Notes under the pieces: model-generated
The model's input: only the letters and a program-made list of their open reading frames with translations
Told to the model about the DNA's origin: nothing
The model's database searches: none
Origin: an uncultured Bacteroidales bacterium
Lineage (GTDB): Bacteria; Bacteroidota; Bacteroidia; Bacteroidales; UBA932
DNA: 54,525 bases
Assembly: GCA_905234285.1 (NCBI GenBank)
Contig: CAJOHK010000008.1
Location: 1-54,525 of the forward strand
Direction of reading: 5' to 3'
Part shown: piece by piece, positions 33,618 to 41,915 of the stretch
Layout of the letters: each line of letters begins with the position of its first letter
Numbering within the stretch: the first letter of the stretch is position 1
Position numbers and translations under genes: made by a program

Positions 33618-35050
33618 CCTACAGACCCTTCAAGTGATACTTGTAATAATTTTTGCGCCTCTACGGCAAATTCCATGGGGAGGCGGGAGAGGACCTCGCG
33701 GGCATAGCCGTTCACAATAAGCCCTACGGCTTCCTCCGGGCCGATGCCCCTCTGGTTGCAGTAGAACAGCTGATCCTCTGAGATCTTGGAGGTGGTGGCC
33801 TCGTGCTCCACCGTGGCCGTAGGGTTCTGGCTTTGAATGACCGGGAAGGTGTGCGCCCCGCAGCGCGAGCCGATAAGAAGACTGTCGCACTGGGAGAAAT
33901 TGCGTGCACCCACGGCGTCGCGGCCCATGCGCACCAGGCCGCGGTAGCTATTCTGGCTCACGCCGGCCGATATACCCTTGGACACAATGCGGCTCTTGGT
34001 GCCGCGGCCGAGGTGAATCATCTTGGTACCTGTATCGGCCTGCTGGTGGTTGTTGGTCACGGCCACCGAATAGAACTCCGAAGACGAATAATCGCCCTTA
34101 AGAATAGTGGAAGGATATTTCCAGGTGATGGCGCTGCCGGTCTCTACCTGCGTCCAGCTAAGGTGCGAGCCGGTGCCCTTGCAAATGCCGCGCTTGGTGA
34201 CCAGGTTCAGGATGCCTCCCTTGCCGTCGGCGTCGCCGGGGTACCAGTTCTGGACGGTGGAGTACTTGACATCGGCGTCCTTCTCTACCACAATCTCTAC
34301 CACGGCGGCGTGCAGCTGCTGCTCGTCGCGCATGGGGGCGGTGCAGCCTTCCATGTAGGAGACGTAGGAGCCCTCATCGGCCACAATGAGCGTGCGCTCG
34401 AACTGGCCGGTGCCGCGTGCGTTGATGCGGAAGTAGCTGGAAAGTTCCATGGGGCAGCGGACGCCCTTGGGGATGTAGCAGAAGGAGCCGTCGGAGAAAA
34501 CGGCCGAATTGAGCGCGGCAAAATAGTTGTCGCTGGCGGGCACCACAGAGGCCAGGTACTTGCGCACCAGGTCCGGATGCTCTTTCACGGCCTCGGAGAA
34601 CGAGCAAAAGATGATGCCTTTCTCGGAGAGGGTCTTGCGGAAGGTGGTGGTGACGGACACCGAGTCAAAGACGGCATCTACGGCAACCACACCGGCCAGC
34701 ACGTCGCGCTCCTGGAGGGGAATACCCAGCTTGTCGAAGGTCTCGGCCAGCTTGGGGTCTATCTCCTTGGGGCGGTCCTTGTCCTTTTTGGGCGCGGCAA
34801 AGTAAATAATGTCCTGGAAGTCAATGGACGGCATGTCCAGGTGCGCCCAATTGGGCTGCGGCATGGCCTGCCACTTGCGCAGCGCATCCAGGCGGAATTC
34901 CAGCAGCCACCCGGGCTCCTCCTTACGGGCCGATATCATGCGCACGATGTCCTCGTTCAGCCCTTTAGGGATGAACTCCTGCTCCACATCGGTCACAAAG
35001 CCTTCTTTGTACTCGGCCTTTGTAAACTCCTGTATGATATCCTTTGACAT
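33614..35050 (-). CDS. sufB: Fe-S cluster assembly scaffold SufB
   Basis: 478 residues, standard length. Motifs are [56 protein letters not shown] and [19 protein letters not shown]. It forms the SufBC2D scaffold with the genes downstream. A -7 box lies just upstream. Confidence 0.96.
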   Translation of the reverse strand: MSKDIIQEFTKAEYKEGFVTDVEQEFIPKGLNEDIVRMISARKEEPGWLLEFRLDALRKWQAMPQPNWAHLDMPSIDFQDIIYFAAPKKDKDRPKEIDPKLAETFDKLGIPLQERDVLAGVVAVDAVFDSVSVTTTFRKTLSEKGIIFCSFSEAVKEHPDLVRKYLASVVPASDNYFAALNSAVFSDGSFCYIPKGVRCPMELSSYFRINARGTGQFERTLIVADEGSYVSYMEGCTAPMRDEQQLHAAVVEIVVEKDADVKYSTVQNWYPGDADGKGGILNLVTKRGICKGTGSHLSWTQVETGSAITWKYPSTILKGDYSSSEFYSVAVTNNHQQADTGTKMIHLGRGTKSRIVSKGISAGVSQNSYRGLVRMGRDAVGARNFSQCDSLLIGSRCGAHTFPVIQSQNPTATVEHEATTSKISEDQLFYCNQRGIGPEEAVGLIVNGYAREVLSRLPMEFAVEAQKLLQVSLEGSVG

Positions 35051-35057
35051 AGGTTTG

Positions 35058-35065
35058 CAAAGTTA
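35058..35065 (-). promoter_or_regulatory. -7 box of the suf operon
   Basis: Minus strand TAACTTTG, 8 nt before the sufB ATG; very short leader. Confidence 0.7.
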
Positions 35066-35106
35066 GCATTTTTTTGCTTTTTTTGCAGCTGCAAAAGTTT
35101 TTCAAC

Positions 35107-36348
35107 TTGAGAGTCAGAAACCTATTATTGATTGCCTCTTTGGCGGCGATTGCATTCTTTTCGTGTGCAAAGCATGATGTTGTGCCACCAGAGGAGCCAC
35201 AACCCCTGCCCCCGGCAAGGATTGTATCCAAGACCCATGACGCAGAGAACAGCATGACGGTTTGCCATATTGAGTATCCGTCCTGCGATCCGTGGGGCAA
35301 CCCGGCCGTTATTTCCGGAGTCATCACCTATGGAGACGAGATTACAGACAGCAACCCGTCCCTTGGCATTATGCTCCTGAACCGATACACGGTCATAGGA
35401 AGGGTAGACAGTCCCTCCGGCGGCTTCCTTGCCGTTCACAAGGCGCTGGTGGGAAGCGGCCTTGTATGTGTGTCGTCAGATCACTATGGCTTTGGCGCCA
35501 CAGAAGATAAGGATCAGGCCTATTGTATGGGCAACACCAATGCCCAGACCAACCTGGATGCGCTGGTGGCGGCCCGGGAACTGTTCCCTGAACTTGGCGT
35601 CACGTTTACCCCTGGCAAAGACAGCCGGGTGTTCAACATGGGTTACTCCCAAGGGGCACAGACCGCTATCGGCGTCCTTAAAGTGGCCTCGGAAAAATAC
35701 CCCGACATCCATATTACCCACACGTTTGCCGGCGGCGGCCCCTATGACATGCAACAGACCTACTGCTCCATGTTCGAGATGGCCGAAGCCAGAATGCCTG
35801 CCACAATCATAGCTACGCTCCTCTCTTTCAACAGCATCTATAACCTGGGCTATTCCCTGGAAGATCTATTTCAGGAGTCGATAATACAGGATATCGAGAA
35901 GTATATCCTGAGCAAGGACTACCCCCGTAGAAAGATGGATGAAATATTTCCTTCACAACCTTATGGAAACTTCCTCAAAGAAGACATCCTTAACCTGGAC
36001 TCCCCTATTTCCAGAAGGTTTTTGGAGGCAATGGCAAAAGAGAACCTTTGCAAGGGATGGACGCCCCGCAAAGCAGAGAAGATTTTCCTTTCCAGCAGCC
36101 CAGCCGACGATGTAGTCCCCTCCATAAACGCCCAACTCCTCTACAATTTCCTGGTAGAGGAGCAGGGTCTCACTAATGTGAACTGGTATTCTTCGACCGG
36201 GTTATCGATCCTTATTCCAGAGCCCGTGTCCAGACACGTTGCCGCCGCGGCCGACTTCATAATACGGGTTGTCTACATCCTTCGATCCGAGTACGACATC
36301 CTCTGGATCCCGGACATTACCAAATTTCTGGGCGAAGCCTATCCTTAG
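35107..36348 (+). CDS. Secretory lipase-like alpha/beta-hydrolase lipoprotein
   Basis: About 413 residues, with signal and lipobox (LAAIAFFSCAK). GYSQGAQTAIG provides the GxSxG nucleophile elbow, SSSPADDVVPS a probable acid, and VSRHVAAAAD a probable His. The IMLLNRYTVIGRVDSPSGGF and SDHYGFGATEDKDQAY segments resemble LIP/secretory-lipase family members. No ATG precedes the signal peptide; TTG at 35107 gives MRVRNLLLIASLAA, while the next TTGs upstream (from 35074) lack a sensible N terminus. Substrate unknown: an ester, lipid or acylated glycan. The stop interlocks with that of convergent aroC. Confidence 0.78.
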   Translation: MRVRNLLLIASLAAIAFFSCAKHDVVPPEEPQPLPPARIVSKTHDAENSMTVCHIEYPSCDPWGNPAVISGVITYGDEITDSNPSLGIMLLNRYTVIGRVDSPSGGFLAVHKALVGSGLVCVSSDHYGFGATEDKDQAYCMGNTNAQTNLDALVAARELFPELGVTFTPGKDSRVFNMGYSQGAQTAIGVLKVASEKYPDIHITHTFAGGGPYDMQQTYCSMFEMAEARMPATIIATLLSFNSIYNLGYSLEDLFQESIIQDIEKYILSKDYPRRKMDEIFPSQPYGNFLKEDILNLDSPISRRFLEAMAKENLCKGWTPRKAEKIFLSSSPADDVVPSINAQLLYNFLVEEQGLTNVNWYSSTGLSILIPEPVSRHVAAAADFIIRVVYILRSEYDILWIPDITKFLGEAYP

Positions 36349-37418
36349 AGCGCCAAATCTACCAGCGCCAGAGCGGCCATGGCCTCCACGATAACGGGCG
36401 TGCGAAGGGCGAAGCACACGTCGTGGCGGCCGGGGATGCCGGCCTTGGCGATACTGGCGGTGGGCTTAAACGCCACGCGGAACACCAGCGGATTGCCGTT
36501 GGTGATGCCGCCGTTTACGCCGCCTGCATGGTTGGTGAGCGGGGGCTGCTGGTGCTTATGGCGGCCGCAGCAATGGTGCTCGTGAGATTCTTCGCTTTGC
36601 TCAGAATGACAGGAACAATCCCCTGAATGACTGTGATCTCCATGGCACTGGCATTCGTGTCCTTCCTCGTGGTGATGGTGCCCGCCGCAGCACTCGTGCT
36701 CCGGAAAGGGGTCGTTGTGCTCGGAGCCTTTCATGCGGGAGGCGGCAAAGCCGTCGCCGAATTCGATGCCCCGCACGCCGGGAATGGCAAAAATGGCATG
36801 GGAGACGTAGGATTCCACGCTGTCCCAGAAGGGCTCTCCCAGGCCGACAGGCAGGCCTTCTACCTTGCATTCCACTACCCCTCCCAGGGAATCGCCCTCG
36901 GCCTGGGCGGCCTTAAGGGCATCGGCCCAAAGGGATGAATCGGTTAGCCCGCCCACCTCGGTGAGGGCTGCGTTGAACTTGGCAAAATACAGAATCTTTT
37001 TGGCTACCACACCGGCGGCTACGATGCCCAGGGTCATGCGGCCGCTGAAGTGTCCCCCGCCGCGAGGGTCGTTGAAGCCGCCGTACTTGATGTTGGCGGT
37101 AAAGTCGGCATGTCCGGGACGGGGATGTTTGCGGAACTGCTCATAATCCTGGGACCGGGTGTTCTCATTCTTGAAGAGAATGGTGAGCGGGGCACCGGTG
37201 GTATGACCCTCGTACACGCCCGAGATAATCTCCGGGAGGTCGGACTCGGTGCGGGGCGTGGTGCCCGGGGCGCCGGCCTTGCGGCGGGACAAATCGGGGA
37301 TGAAATCGGCCTCGGTAAGCGGCATGCCGGGAATGACGCCATCCAGCGTTACGCCCACAACAGGACCGTGGGACTCACCAAAAATACTTACTCTGAAACG
37401 GGAACCAAAAGTATTCAT
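36345..37418 (-). CDS. aroC: Chorismate synthase AroC with His/Cys-rich insertion
   Basis: 357 residues; converts EPSP to chorismate using reduced FMN. Usual motifs are present: GESHGPVVGVTLDG, RRKAGAPGTTPRTESD, GGGHFSGRMT, and TNHAGGVNGGITNG. Between KGSEHNDPF and TNHAGG the usual short loop is replaced by about 55 residues rich in His and Cys (HECCGGHHHHEEG, ECQCHGDHSHSG, CSCHSEQSEESHEH, CCGRHKHQQ). Part of the DNA of this insert is a copy of a widespread palindromic repeat (36584-36613). The flanks are intact, so the enzyme may be functional; the loop could bind metal. Translationally coupled to aroD-aroA. Confidence 0.93.
   Translation of the reverse strand: MNTFGSRFRVSIFGESHGPVVGVTLDGVIPGMPLTEADFIPDLSRRKAGAPGTTPRTESDLPEIISGVYEGHTTGAPLTILFKNENTRSQDYEQFRKHPRPGHADFTANIKYGGFNDPRGGGHFSGRMTLGIVAAGVVAKKILYFAKFNAALTEVGGLTDSSLWADALKAAQAEGDSLGGVVECKVEGLPVGLGEPFWDSVESYVSHAIFAIPGVRGIEFGDGFAASRMKGSEHNDPFPEHECCGGHHHHEEGHECQCHGDHSHSGDCSCHSEQSEESHEHHCCGRHKHQQPPLTNHAGGVNGGITNGNPLVFRVAFKPTASIAKAGIPGRHDVCFALRTPVIVEAMAALALVDLAL
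36584..36613 (-). repeat. In-frame copy of the CATTCTGAGCGAAGC-type repeat inside aroC
   Basis: Minus strand reads GTCATTCTGAGCAAAGCGAA then GAATCTCA, a motif I know as a very common dispersed repeat in many bacterial genomes. Translated in the aroC frame it gives CHSEQSEESHEH. Adjacent His/Cys codons continue on both sides. Confidence 0.75.
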
Positions 37419-39385
37419 AACTGTTCAAATAATTCGTTAAAACTGGGGAACGACTTGGCCACACAAGTGGGGTCGTCGATGAGCACGGGACCACTGGCGC
37501 CCAGGGCCGCTACCCGCAGTGCCATGACCATGCGATGGTCTCCGTAGGACGGGAATCGGCCCCCTTTAAGTAGCTCCCCTGAAAGGAGGCGCTGGGTGAG
37601 ACTTTTGCCGTAGACCACCATTTCGTCTTCGTTTACCACTACATTTACCCCCATTTTGGTAAGCATCTGCTCGATGGCGGCGGCGCGGTCGGTCTCTTTA
37701 TGCCGCAGCCTCTCTACGCCCAGGATGTGATTCTCGCCGGGGCAGAAGGCCGCCAGAACGGCTACCATGGGGAAAAGATCCGGGCAATTGTTGAGGTCGG
37801 TGCTAAAAGCGTTGAGGGGGGCGCGCTTGACGTGGATGGGGCCGGCGGGGCCGTCCAGTTGGGACATGCTGGCGCCGGCATCCATGAGGATGTCCATCAT
37901 GGAAATATCGGCCTGCAGGGACTGGGTGTCCAGGCCTTCCACCTCTACATCGCCAAAAACGGCGCCGGCGGTAAGGAAGGGCGCGGCTCCGGACCAGTCG
38001 GCCTCTATGGAGAAGTCGGCGGCGGTGTAACGCTGCCCGCCTTTGATGCGGAAGGTGATGCCCGTGCAGCGGCTCCAATCCTGCGTTTCCAGGAAGTCTT
38101 CGTCGCCCTCCATCTCGGAGCCGATTTTGATGCCGAAGCGCTTGAGCACGTCTACCGTGATGAACAGGTAGGGAATGCTGCGGGGATCATGCACATAAAG
38201 CACCGATTTCTCGGGCATGAGCGGCAGGGCGGCCAGGAGACCTGAGATGAGCTGCGAACCGCCTTTGCCGGAAACATCGGCGCGGCCGGGGATGATAGGG
38301 CCGGCCACTTTGAGCGGCAGGCGACAGTCCTCGGGACGGGCGGCGGTATCTTCCGGGTACAGGCGCACACCAAAGGCCGCCATGATATCGTGGGCCGAGG
38401 TAAGCGGCCGGTTCAGGAGCGTCTTCTCCCCTGTCACGCGCACCGGTTCCTGCGAGAGGGCCGACAAGAGCGGCACCATGAGGCGGGTAAGGAAGCCGGA
38501 TTCGCCGGTGTGGAGCTCAGACAGTTTTAGGCAGCCCGGCTGGGCAGCAATGCCCCTGATGGAAAGGAGGCTGCCCTCTACCTGCACCTCGGCCCCCAAG
38601 GCGCGGGCTACCGCCAGGGCGCTCTCATTGTCGCCGCAGGGAGAATAGCCGCTCAGGTGGGAGGTACCGTCGGCCAGGGCGGCGGCAATGATGGCCCGCT
38701 GGGCAAAGCTCTTGGAGGACGGCATGGGGAGGCCGGCGGCCTGTACAAAACGGAAGGGGCCGTATACGGCTTCCCTCATGTCCTCCGTAGTCCATTGTCC
38801 GGGAGCGGTGGCCTCTTGCTCTGAGAGACAGGCATAGGTGAACGGTGCACCGTGCCTTAGGGCTTCCAGGCGGCTCTCGCGGCCTTTTTCGCCCATGCAG
38901 AAGGCCACCAGGGTGCCGGGCTGCACATGCTCATAGAGGCTCAGTACGGCCGGGACATCCTGCGCGCTGGTGGCGGTGGTGACTATCTTGACCACTTCCC
39001 CGCCAAAGCTGCGCGCCCGTTCCAAAAGGCTTAGCAGCACGGCCCGCGAGGGCGTATCTTCATAATTATGGTAGGAGCGGATGAGCACGGTGCCATATTC
39101 CCGGCAAGCCTCGCGGATGCGCCGGCCTACGGCTGCGGGGGCCTCCATCTCCAGGTCTACATATTTGGCACCGGCCATGATGGCCCGCTCCAGGATTTCC
39201 GGAGCCTGGGGTTCCTCGGCCAACCGGCAAGTGGCGATGAGCGGCACGTCTGAATCGGAGAACAGGCGTTCCAGTTCCTCGTCGTCCAGGGCGCAGCGGT
39301 CCAGACGGATTTCGGCCATCTCCAGCTGCGGCAACAGGTCCAGAATCTCCTGCAGTTCCTTATTTTGTATGGAGGTACAAATCAT
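37415..39385 (-). CDS. aroA: Bifunctional 3-dehydroquinate dehydratase (type I) / EPSP synthase, AroD-AroA fusion
   Basis: 656 residues. Residues 1 to about 225 are a type I dehydroquinase: EIRLDRC, ATCRLAEEPQ, the catalytic His in SYHNYED and the Schiff-base Lys in VVKIVTTATS. From about 230 an EPSP synthase begins: PSSKSFAQRAIIAAALADGT, GESGFLTRLMVPLLSAL, then RLRHKETDRAAAIEQML and GDHRMVMALRVAALG. Fusing steps 3 and 6 of the shikimate pathway is known in some Bacteroidetes but uncommon generally. The ATG lies 26 nt inside the end of aroB, and the stop overlaps aroC by 4 nt. Shikimate dehydrogenase and kinase genes are not in the window. Confidence 0.93.
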   Translation of the reverse strand: MICTSIQNKELQEILDLLPQLEMAEIRLDRCALDDEELERLFSDSDVPLIATCRLAEEPQAPEILERAIMAGAKYVDLEMEAPAAVGRRIREACREYGTVLIRSYHNYEDTPSRAVLLSLLERARSFGGEVVKIVTTATSAQDVPAVLSLYEHVQPGTLVAFCMGEKGRESRLEALRHGAPFTYACLSEQEATAPGQWTTEDMREAVYGPFRFVQAAGLPMPSSKSFAQRAIIAAALADGTSHLSGYSPCGDNESALAVARALGAEVQVEGSLLSIRGIAAQPGCLKLSELHTGESGFLTRLMVPLLSALSQEPVRVTGEKTLLNRPLTSAHDIMAAFGVRLYPEDTAARPEDCRLPLKVAGPIIPGRADVSGKGGSQLISGLLAALPLMPEKSVLYVHDPRSIPYLFITVDVLKRFGIKIGSEMEGDEDFLETQDWSRCTGITFRIKGGQRYTAADFSIEADWSGAAPFLTAGAVFGDVEVEGLDTQSLQADISMMDILMDAGASMSQLDGPAGPIHVKRAPLNAFSTDLNNCPDLFPMVAVLAAFCPGENHILGVERLRHKETDRAAAIEQMLTKMGVNVVVNEDEMVVYGKSLTQRLLSGELLKGGRFPSYGDHRMVMALRVAALGASGPVLIDDPTCVAKSFPSFNELFEQL

Positions 39386-40439
39386 AGGCTTGGTCTACGC
39401 TCATTTCTTTGAGTACCACTTCCCCGGGGCGCACGGGAAGCACAAACTTCACTTTCCCGCCGGCGGCCTTTTTGTCTTTGGCCATGGCTTCCAGAAGGCT
39501 CTGGACCGGATAAGGGCAGCGGTTGGGCAGGCCGGTTTGCGCAAAATCCTGCTCCAGGCGCCTGGCAAGGCCCTGCTGCGCCACAGCGGCGGCCTCTGAC
39601 AGCCGTGCTGCCATGATCATACCCATGGCCACGGCTTCCCCGTGCATGATGTCATCGCCCTTCACCTGCGCCTGCTGCTCAATGGCATGGCCGAAGGTAT
39701 GGCCCAGGTTCAGCACCGCGCGGCTGCCCTTCTCGGTGGGGTCCTCCTCCACAATGGCCGCCTTGATGGCAGCGGCTTTGGCAATGAGCTCGGACACCAA
39801 AACCCCGGTTTCCGTGTCCTGACGCTCGTTTTGGGGCTGCCCGGACACCAAAAGGGGTGTTTTGGTGTCTGCGAAGAGCTGCACTGCGGCGGCGTAGGCT
39901 TCGGCATCGGCCAGGAGGAAGGTTTTGAGCATTTCGGCCACTCCGGCGCGGAACTCCCGGGCGGGAAGGGTGCTGAGCACAGCCGGGCACAGGCAGGTGA
40001 ATTCCGGCATGTGGAAGGCGCCCAGCATATTCTTGTAGCCGTCCAGGTTGACGCCGGTTTTGCCGCCGATAGCAGCATCTACCTGCGAGAGGAGCGTAGT
40101 GGGAATGTTGGCGTAGCGGATGCCGCGCTTGTAGATAGCCGCCGCAAAGCCCGCCAGGTCGGAGGTAATGCCGCCGCCGATGGCCAGAAGCAGCGCCCCG
40201 CGGGTGGCATCGGCCTGCAAAAGTGCCCGCTCAATGGCCTGTACGGTCTCCAGCGTCTTGCTCTCCTCCGACGTGCAGATGGCGATGCTGCCCTTGACCG
40301 TTAGGCAGGAACTGACCTCCTGGGCCACCCAGGCCACGTTTTTATCATAGACCACAAAGATTTCCCGCTCCCCGGAGAGTAATTCCGGGAGGCGAGCCCA
40401 ACTGGCATCGGCCGCCACTATTCTGCAGTGAACGTCCAT
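39360..40439 (-). CDS. aroB: 3-dehydroquinate synthase AroB with a repeat-derived insertion
   Basis: 359 residues; forms 3-dehydroquinate from DAHP with NAD and a divalent metal. Signature segments: GGGITSDLAGFAAAIYKRGI, PTTLLSQVDAAIGGKTGVN and the metal-binding LGHTFGHAIEQQ. Between AYAAAVQLFA and LIAKAAAIKAAIVEEDP there are 27 residues instead of the usual dozen or so; this segment (DTKTPLLVSGQPQNERQ, DTETGVLVSE) is encoded by a palindromic repeat array of the family seen elsewhere in the window. Reading frame is kept. It begins 3 nt after the beta-barrel gene and overlaps aroD-aroA by 26 nt. Confidence 0.94.
   Translation of the reverse strand: MDVHCRIVAADASWARLPELLSGEREIFVVYDKNVAWVAQEVSSCLTVKGSIAICTSEESKTLETVQAIERALLQADATRGALLLAIGGGITSDLAGFAAAIYKRGIRYANIPTTLLSQVDAAIGGKTGVNLDGYKNMLGAFHMPEFTCLCPAVLSTLPAREFRAGVAEMLKTFLLADAEAYAAAVQLFADTKTPLLVSGQPQNERQDTETGVLVSELIAKAAAIKAAIVEEDPTEKGSRAVLNLGHTFGHAIEQQAQVKGDDIMHGEAVAMGMIMAARLSEAAAVAQQGLARRLEQDFAQTGLPNRCPYPVQSLLEAMAKDKKAAGGKVKFVLPVRPGEVVLKEMSVDQAYDLYLHTK
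39792..39869 (-). repeat. 51-nt-period palindromic repeat inside aroB (arm type GACACC/GGTGTC)
   Basis: On the coding strand GACACC-AAAACACCCCTTTT-GGTGTC is followed by a spacer holding GCAGCCCCAAAAC and, exactly 51 nt after the first arm, GACACGG-AAACCGGGGTTTT-GGTGTCC. The cores match those of the other arrays while the arms differ. Confidence 0.8.
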
Positions 40440-40442
40440 GGC

Positions 40443-41648
40443 TTAAAACTGTTTGCCGATGATAAATTCCATGCACTCGGCATGCGTAATCCCGCGGATG
40501 CGGCAGTCGGCGGCCAAAAACACCCTGCCCAGCTTGGGGAAGACGTATTTGAGACCTAGCCGCTGATAGGTGACACCTTCTTCCTCGTGGAGGCCTTTTT
40601 GCTTGTATACATATACTCCCACCTGCATCCAGAAAGCCAAGTTGCCATAATAGATGTGCTGCTGGGCCGAAATACCGCAGGAGAAGGGGCTGTAAACGGC
40701 ATCCGCTGTGTTCTCGTCGGGATAAAGCCGGGCCTCCACTTCTTTGATGCGCCGGGTAAACGCAGGCTGGTCCATAAAGAAATCCAGGGAAATACCGCTG
40801 GAAAAAGCACGCGCATACCTGTACGAGGCCGATGTGATCAGGCAGAAATTAGCCCAGGTAGGGGCCTTGAGTTCCATGTTCCACTCCTGGCGGCACTTAT
40901 GGAGGCCCATCCCCACGGCCACATCAAATTCCATATGACGAAGGAATTCCGGCTTTTGACGTTTGGCTAAGCTGGGCGCTCCGGCGGCATAGCGCACGTC
41001 CAAACCCACTTCCAGGCTGTTGAGCCCCCGGTTGGGAATGGAAAGGCGGCCGGTTGACATATGATGAAACCGGCCCGTGAGCCCCAGTTCCCAGTGCCTG
41101 GCCGGACGCCATTTGAGCGTAATGCCAGGCGCCAGTGCCAGAACCAAGTGTGAACTGTAGCAAATGAGATTGGGATTATTGACAAAATCATAGACCGTAG
41201 GCGTGTAAGCCAGGCCCAAATTAAGGTCATAACCAAACGAAAAGGCCCGGGTGCGCACAAAATCACCCTCAAAAAAACCGAAAAGAGTAGTGATGTCGCC
41301 CATGTATCCTTCCAGGAAGTGCAGCTTGGACAGGCCCCTCCATGCCACGCCGATACCCAGGGTAGGATAGCCGAAGTCGGCGGCATAATCCGGTGCATTC
41401 TCCGGTGTGGTATGATAACCAAAGCGCAGCTCGGCCGTGGGAAAGACAAAGGTGGAGGCCAGTTTTTCCCAGCCCTCATTGGATTGCAAGGCATATCCTA
41501 CTCCCCCCATGGCCGACACAGTCCAGTCCCGGAACTTGGCCTGGGTTTGGGCCTGGGTTTGGGCCTGGGTTTGGGCCTGGGCCCAGCCCCCTACCGGACA
41601 CAGAAGAAAAGCCAGGGATATGACGATATGTTTGCGTTTCATCTTCAA
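40443..41648 (-). CDS. Outer-membrane beta-barrel protein, acyloxyacyl-hydrolase (PagL)-like
   Basis: 401 residues with a signal peptide ending GGWAQ. The start could also be the Met two codons further in. It has an imperfect QAQTQAQTQAQT run just after the signal, produced by 12-nt tandem repeats. The rest is a regular barrel: TAELRFGYHT, YPTLGIGVAWRG, AFSFGYDLNLGLAYTP, LALAPGITLKWRP, ending GITHAECMEFIIGKQF. The layout resembles Bacteroidetes acyloxyacyl hydrolase/PagL-like proteins that deacylate lipid A, but I cannot fix the catalytic His/Ser by eye. It heads the shikimate operon, 3 nt before aroB, which is an unexpected partner. Confidence 0.7.
   Translation of the reverse strand: MKMKRKHIVISLAFLLCPVGGWAQAQTQAQTQAQTQAKFRDWTVSAMGGVGYALQSNEGWEKLASTFVFPTAELRFGYHTTPENAPDYAADFGYPTLGIGVAWRGLSKLHFLEGYMGDITTLFGFFEGDFVRTRAFSFGYDLNLGLAYTPTVYDFVNNPNLICYSSHLVLALAPGITLKWRPARHWELGLTGRFHHMSTGRLSIPNRGLNSLEVGLDVRYAAGAPSLAKRQKPEFLRHMEFDVAVGMGLHKCRQEWNMELKAPTWANFCLITSASYRYARAFSSGISLDFFMDQPAFTRRIKEVEARLYPDENTADAVYSPFSCGISAQQHIYYGNLAFWMQVGVYVYKQKGLHEEEGVTYQRLGLKYVFPKLGRVFLAADCRIRGITHAECMEFIIGKQF
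41538..41586 (-). repeat. 12-nt in-frame tandem repeat encoding QAQT
   Basis: Coding-strand unit CAGGCCCAAACC repeats about four times, directly after the signal peptide of the barrel gene. Copy-number change would alter the linker by four residues without frameshift. Confidence 0.75.
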
Positions 41649-41662
41649 TGATTAATAGTCTA

Positions 41663-41670
41663 CAAAGATA
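41663..41670 (-). promoter_or_regulatory. -7 box of the barrel/aroB/aroDA/aroC operon
   Basis: Minus strand TATCTTTG, 14 nt before the start codon. It is divergent from the tRNA-Leu promoter about 40 nt away. Confidence 0.65.
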
Positions 41671-41711
41671 CGAAAAAACCCAAATTATTTGGCGGTTAAC
41701 CGAATTTGACT

Positions 41712-41719
41712 TACATTTG
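41712..41719 (+). promoter_or_regulatory. -7 box of tRNA-Leu
   Basis: TACATTTG with TTG about 18 nt upstream (TTATTTGGCGG). Start predicted a few nt before the tRNA. Confidence 0.65.
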
Positions 41720-41731
41720 CAGTCCCTACCA

Positions 41732-41815
41732 GCCCGGATGGCGGAATTGGTAGACGCGCTGGACTCAAAATCCTGTGATAGCAATATCGTGCGGGTTCGA
41801 TTCCCGCTCTGGGCA
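41732..41815 (+). tRNA. tRNA-Leu(CAA)
   Basis: A complete cloverleaf. Acceptor GCCCGGA pairs with TCTGGGC. The D arm contains AATTGGTAGACGC, and the anticodon loop CTCAAAA has CAA in the anticodon position, so it reads UUG. A long variable arm typical of Leu and a T arm with GGGTTCGATTCCC follow. CCA is not encoded. A strong terminator follows directly. Confidence 0.95.
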
Positions 41816-41816
41816 C

Positions 41817-41858
41817 AAAACCGGAATCTCCAGAAGAATTTGGAGGTTCCGGTTTTTT
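41817..41858 (+). terminator. Terminator of tRNA-Leu
   Basis: AAAACCGGAATCTCC pairs with GGAGGTTCCGG and continues into TTTTTT. Confidence 0.9.
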
Positions 41859-41915
41859 GTTGTAAACACTTGGTTTCCTGGAAGATGGTAAAGATAATTG
41901 CACTAATATAATTGG

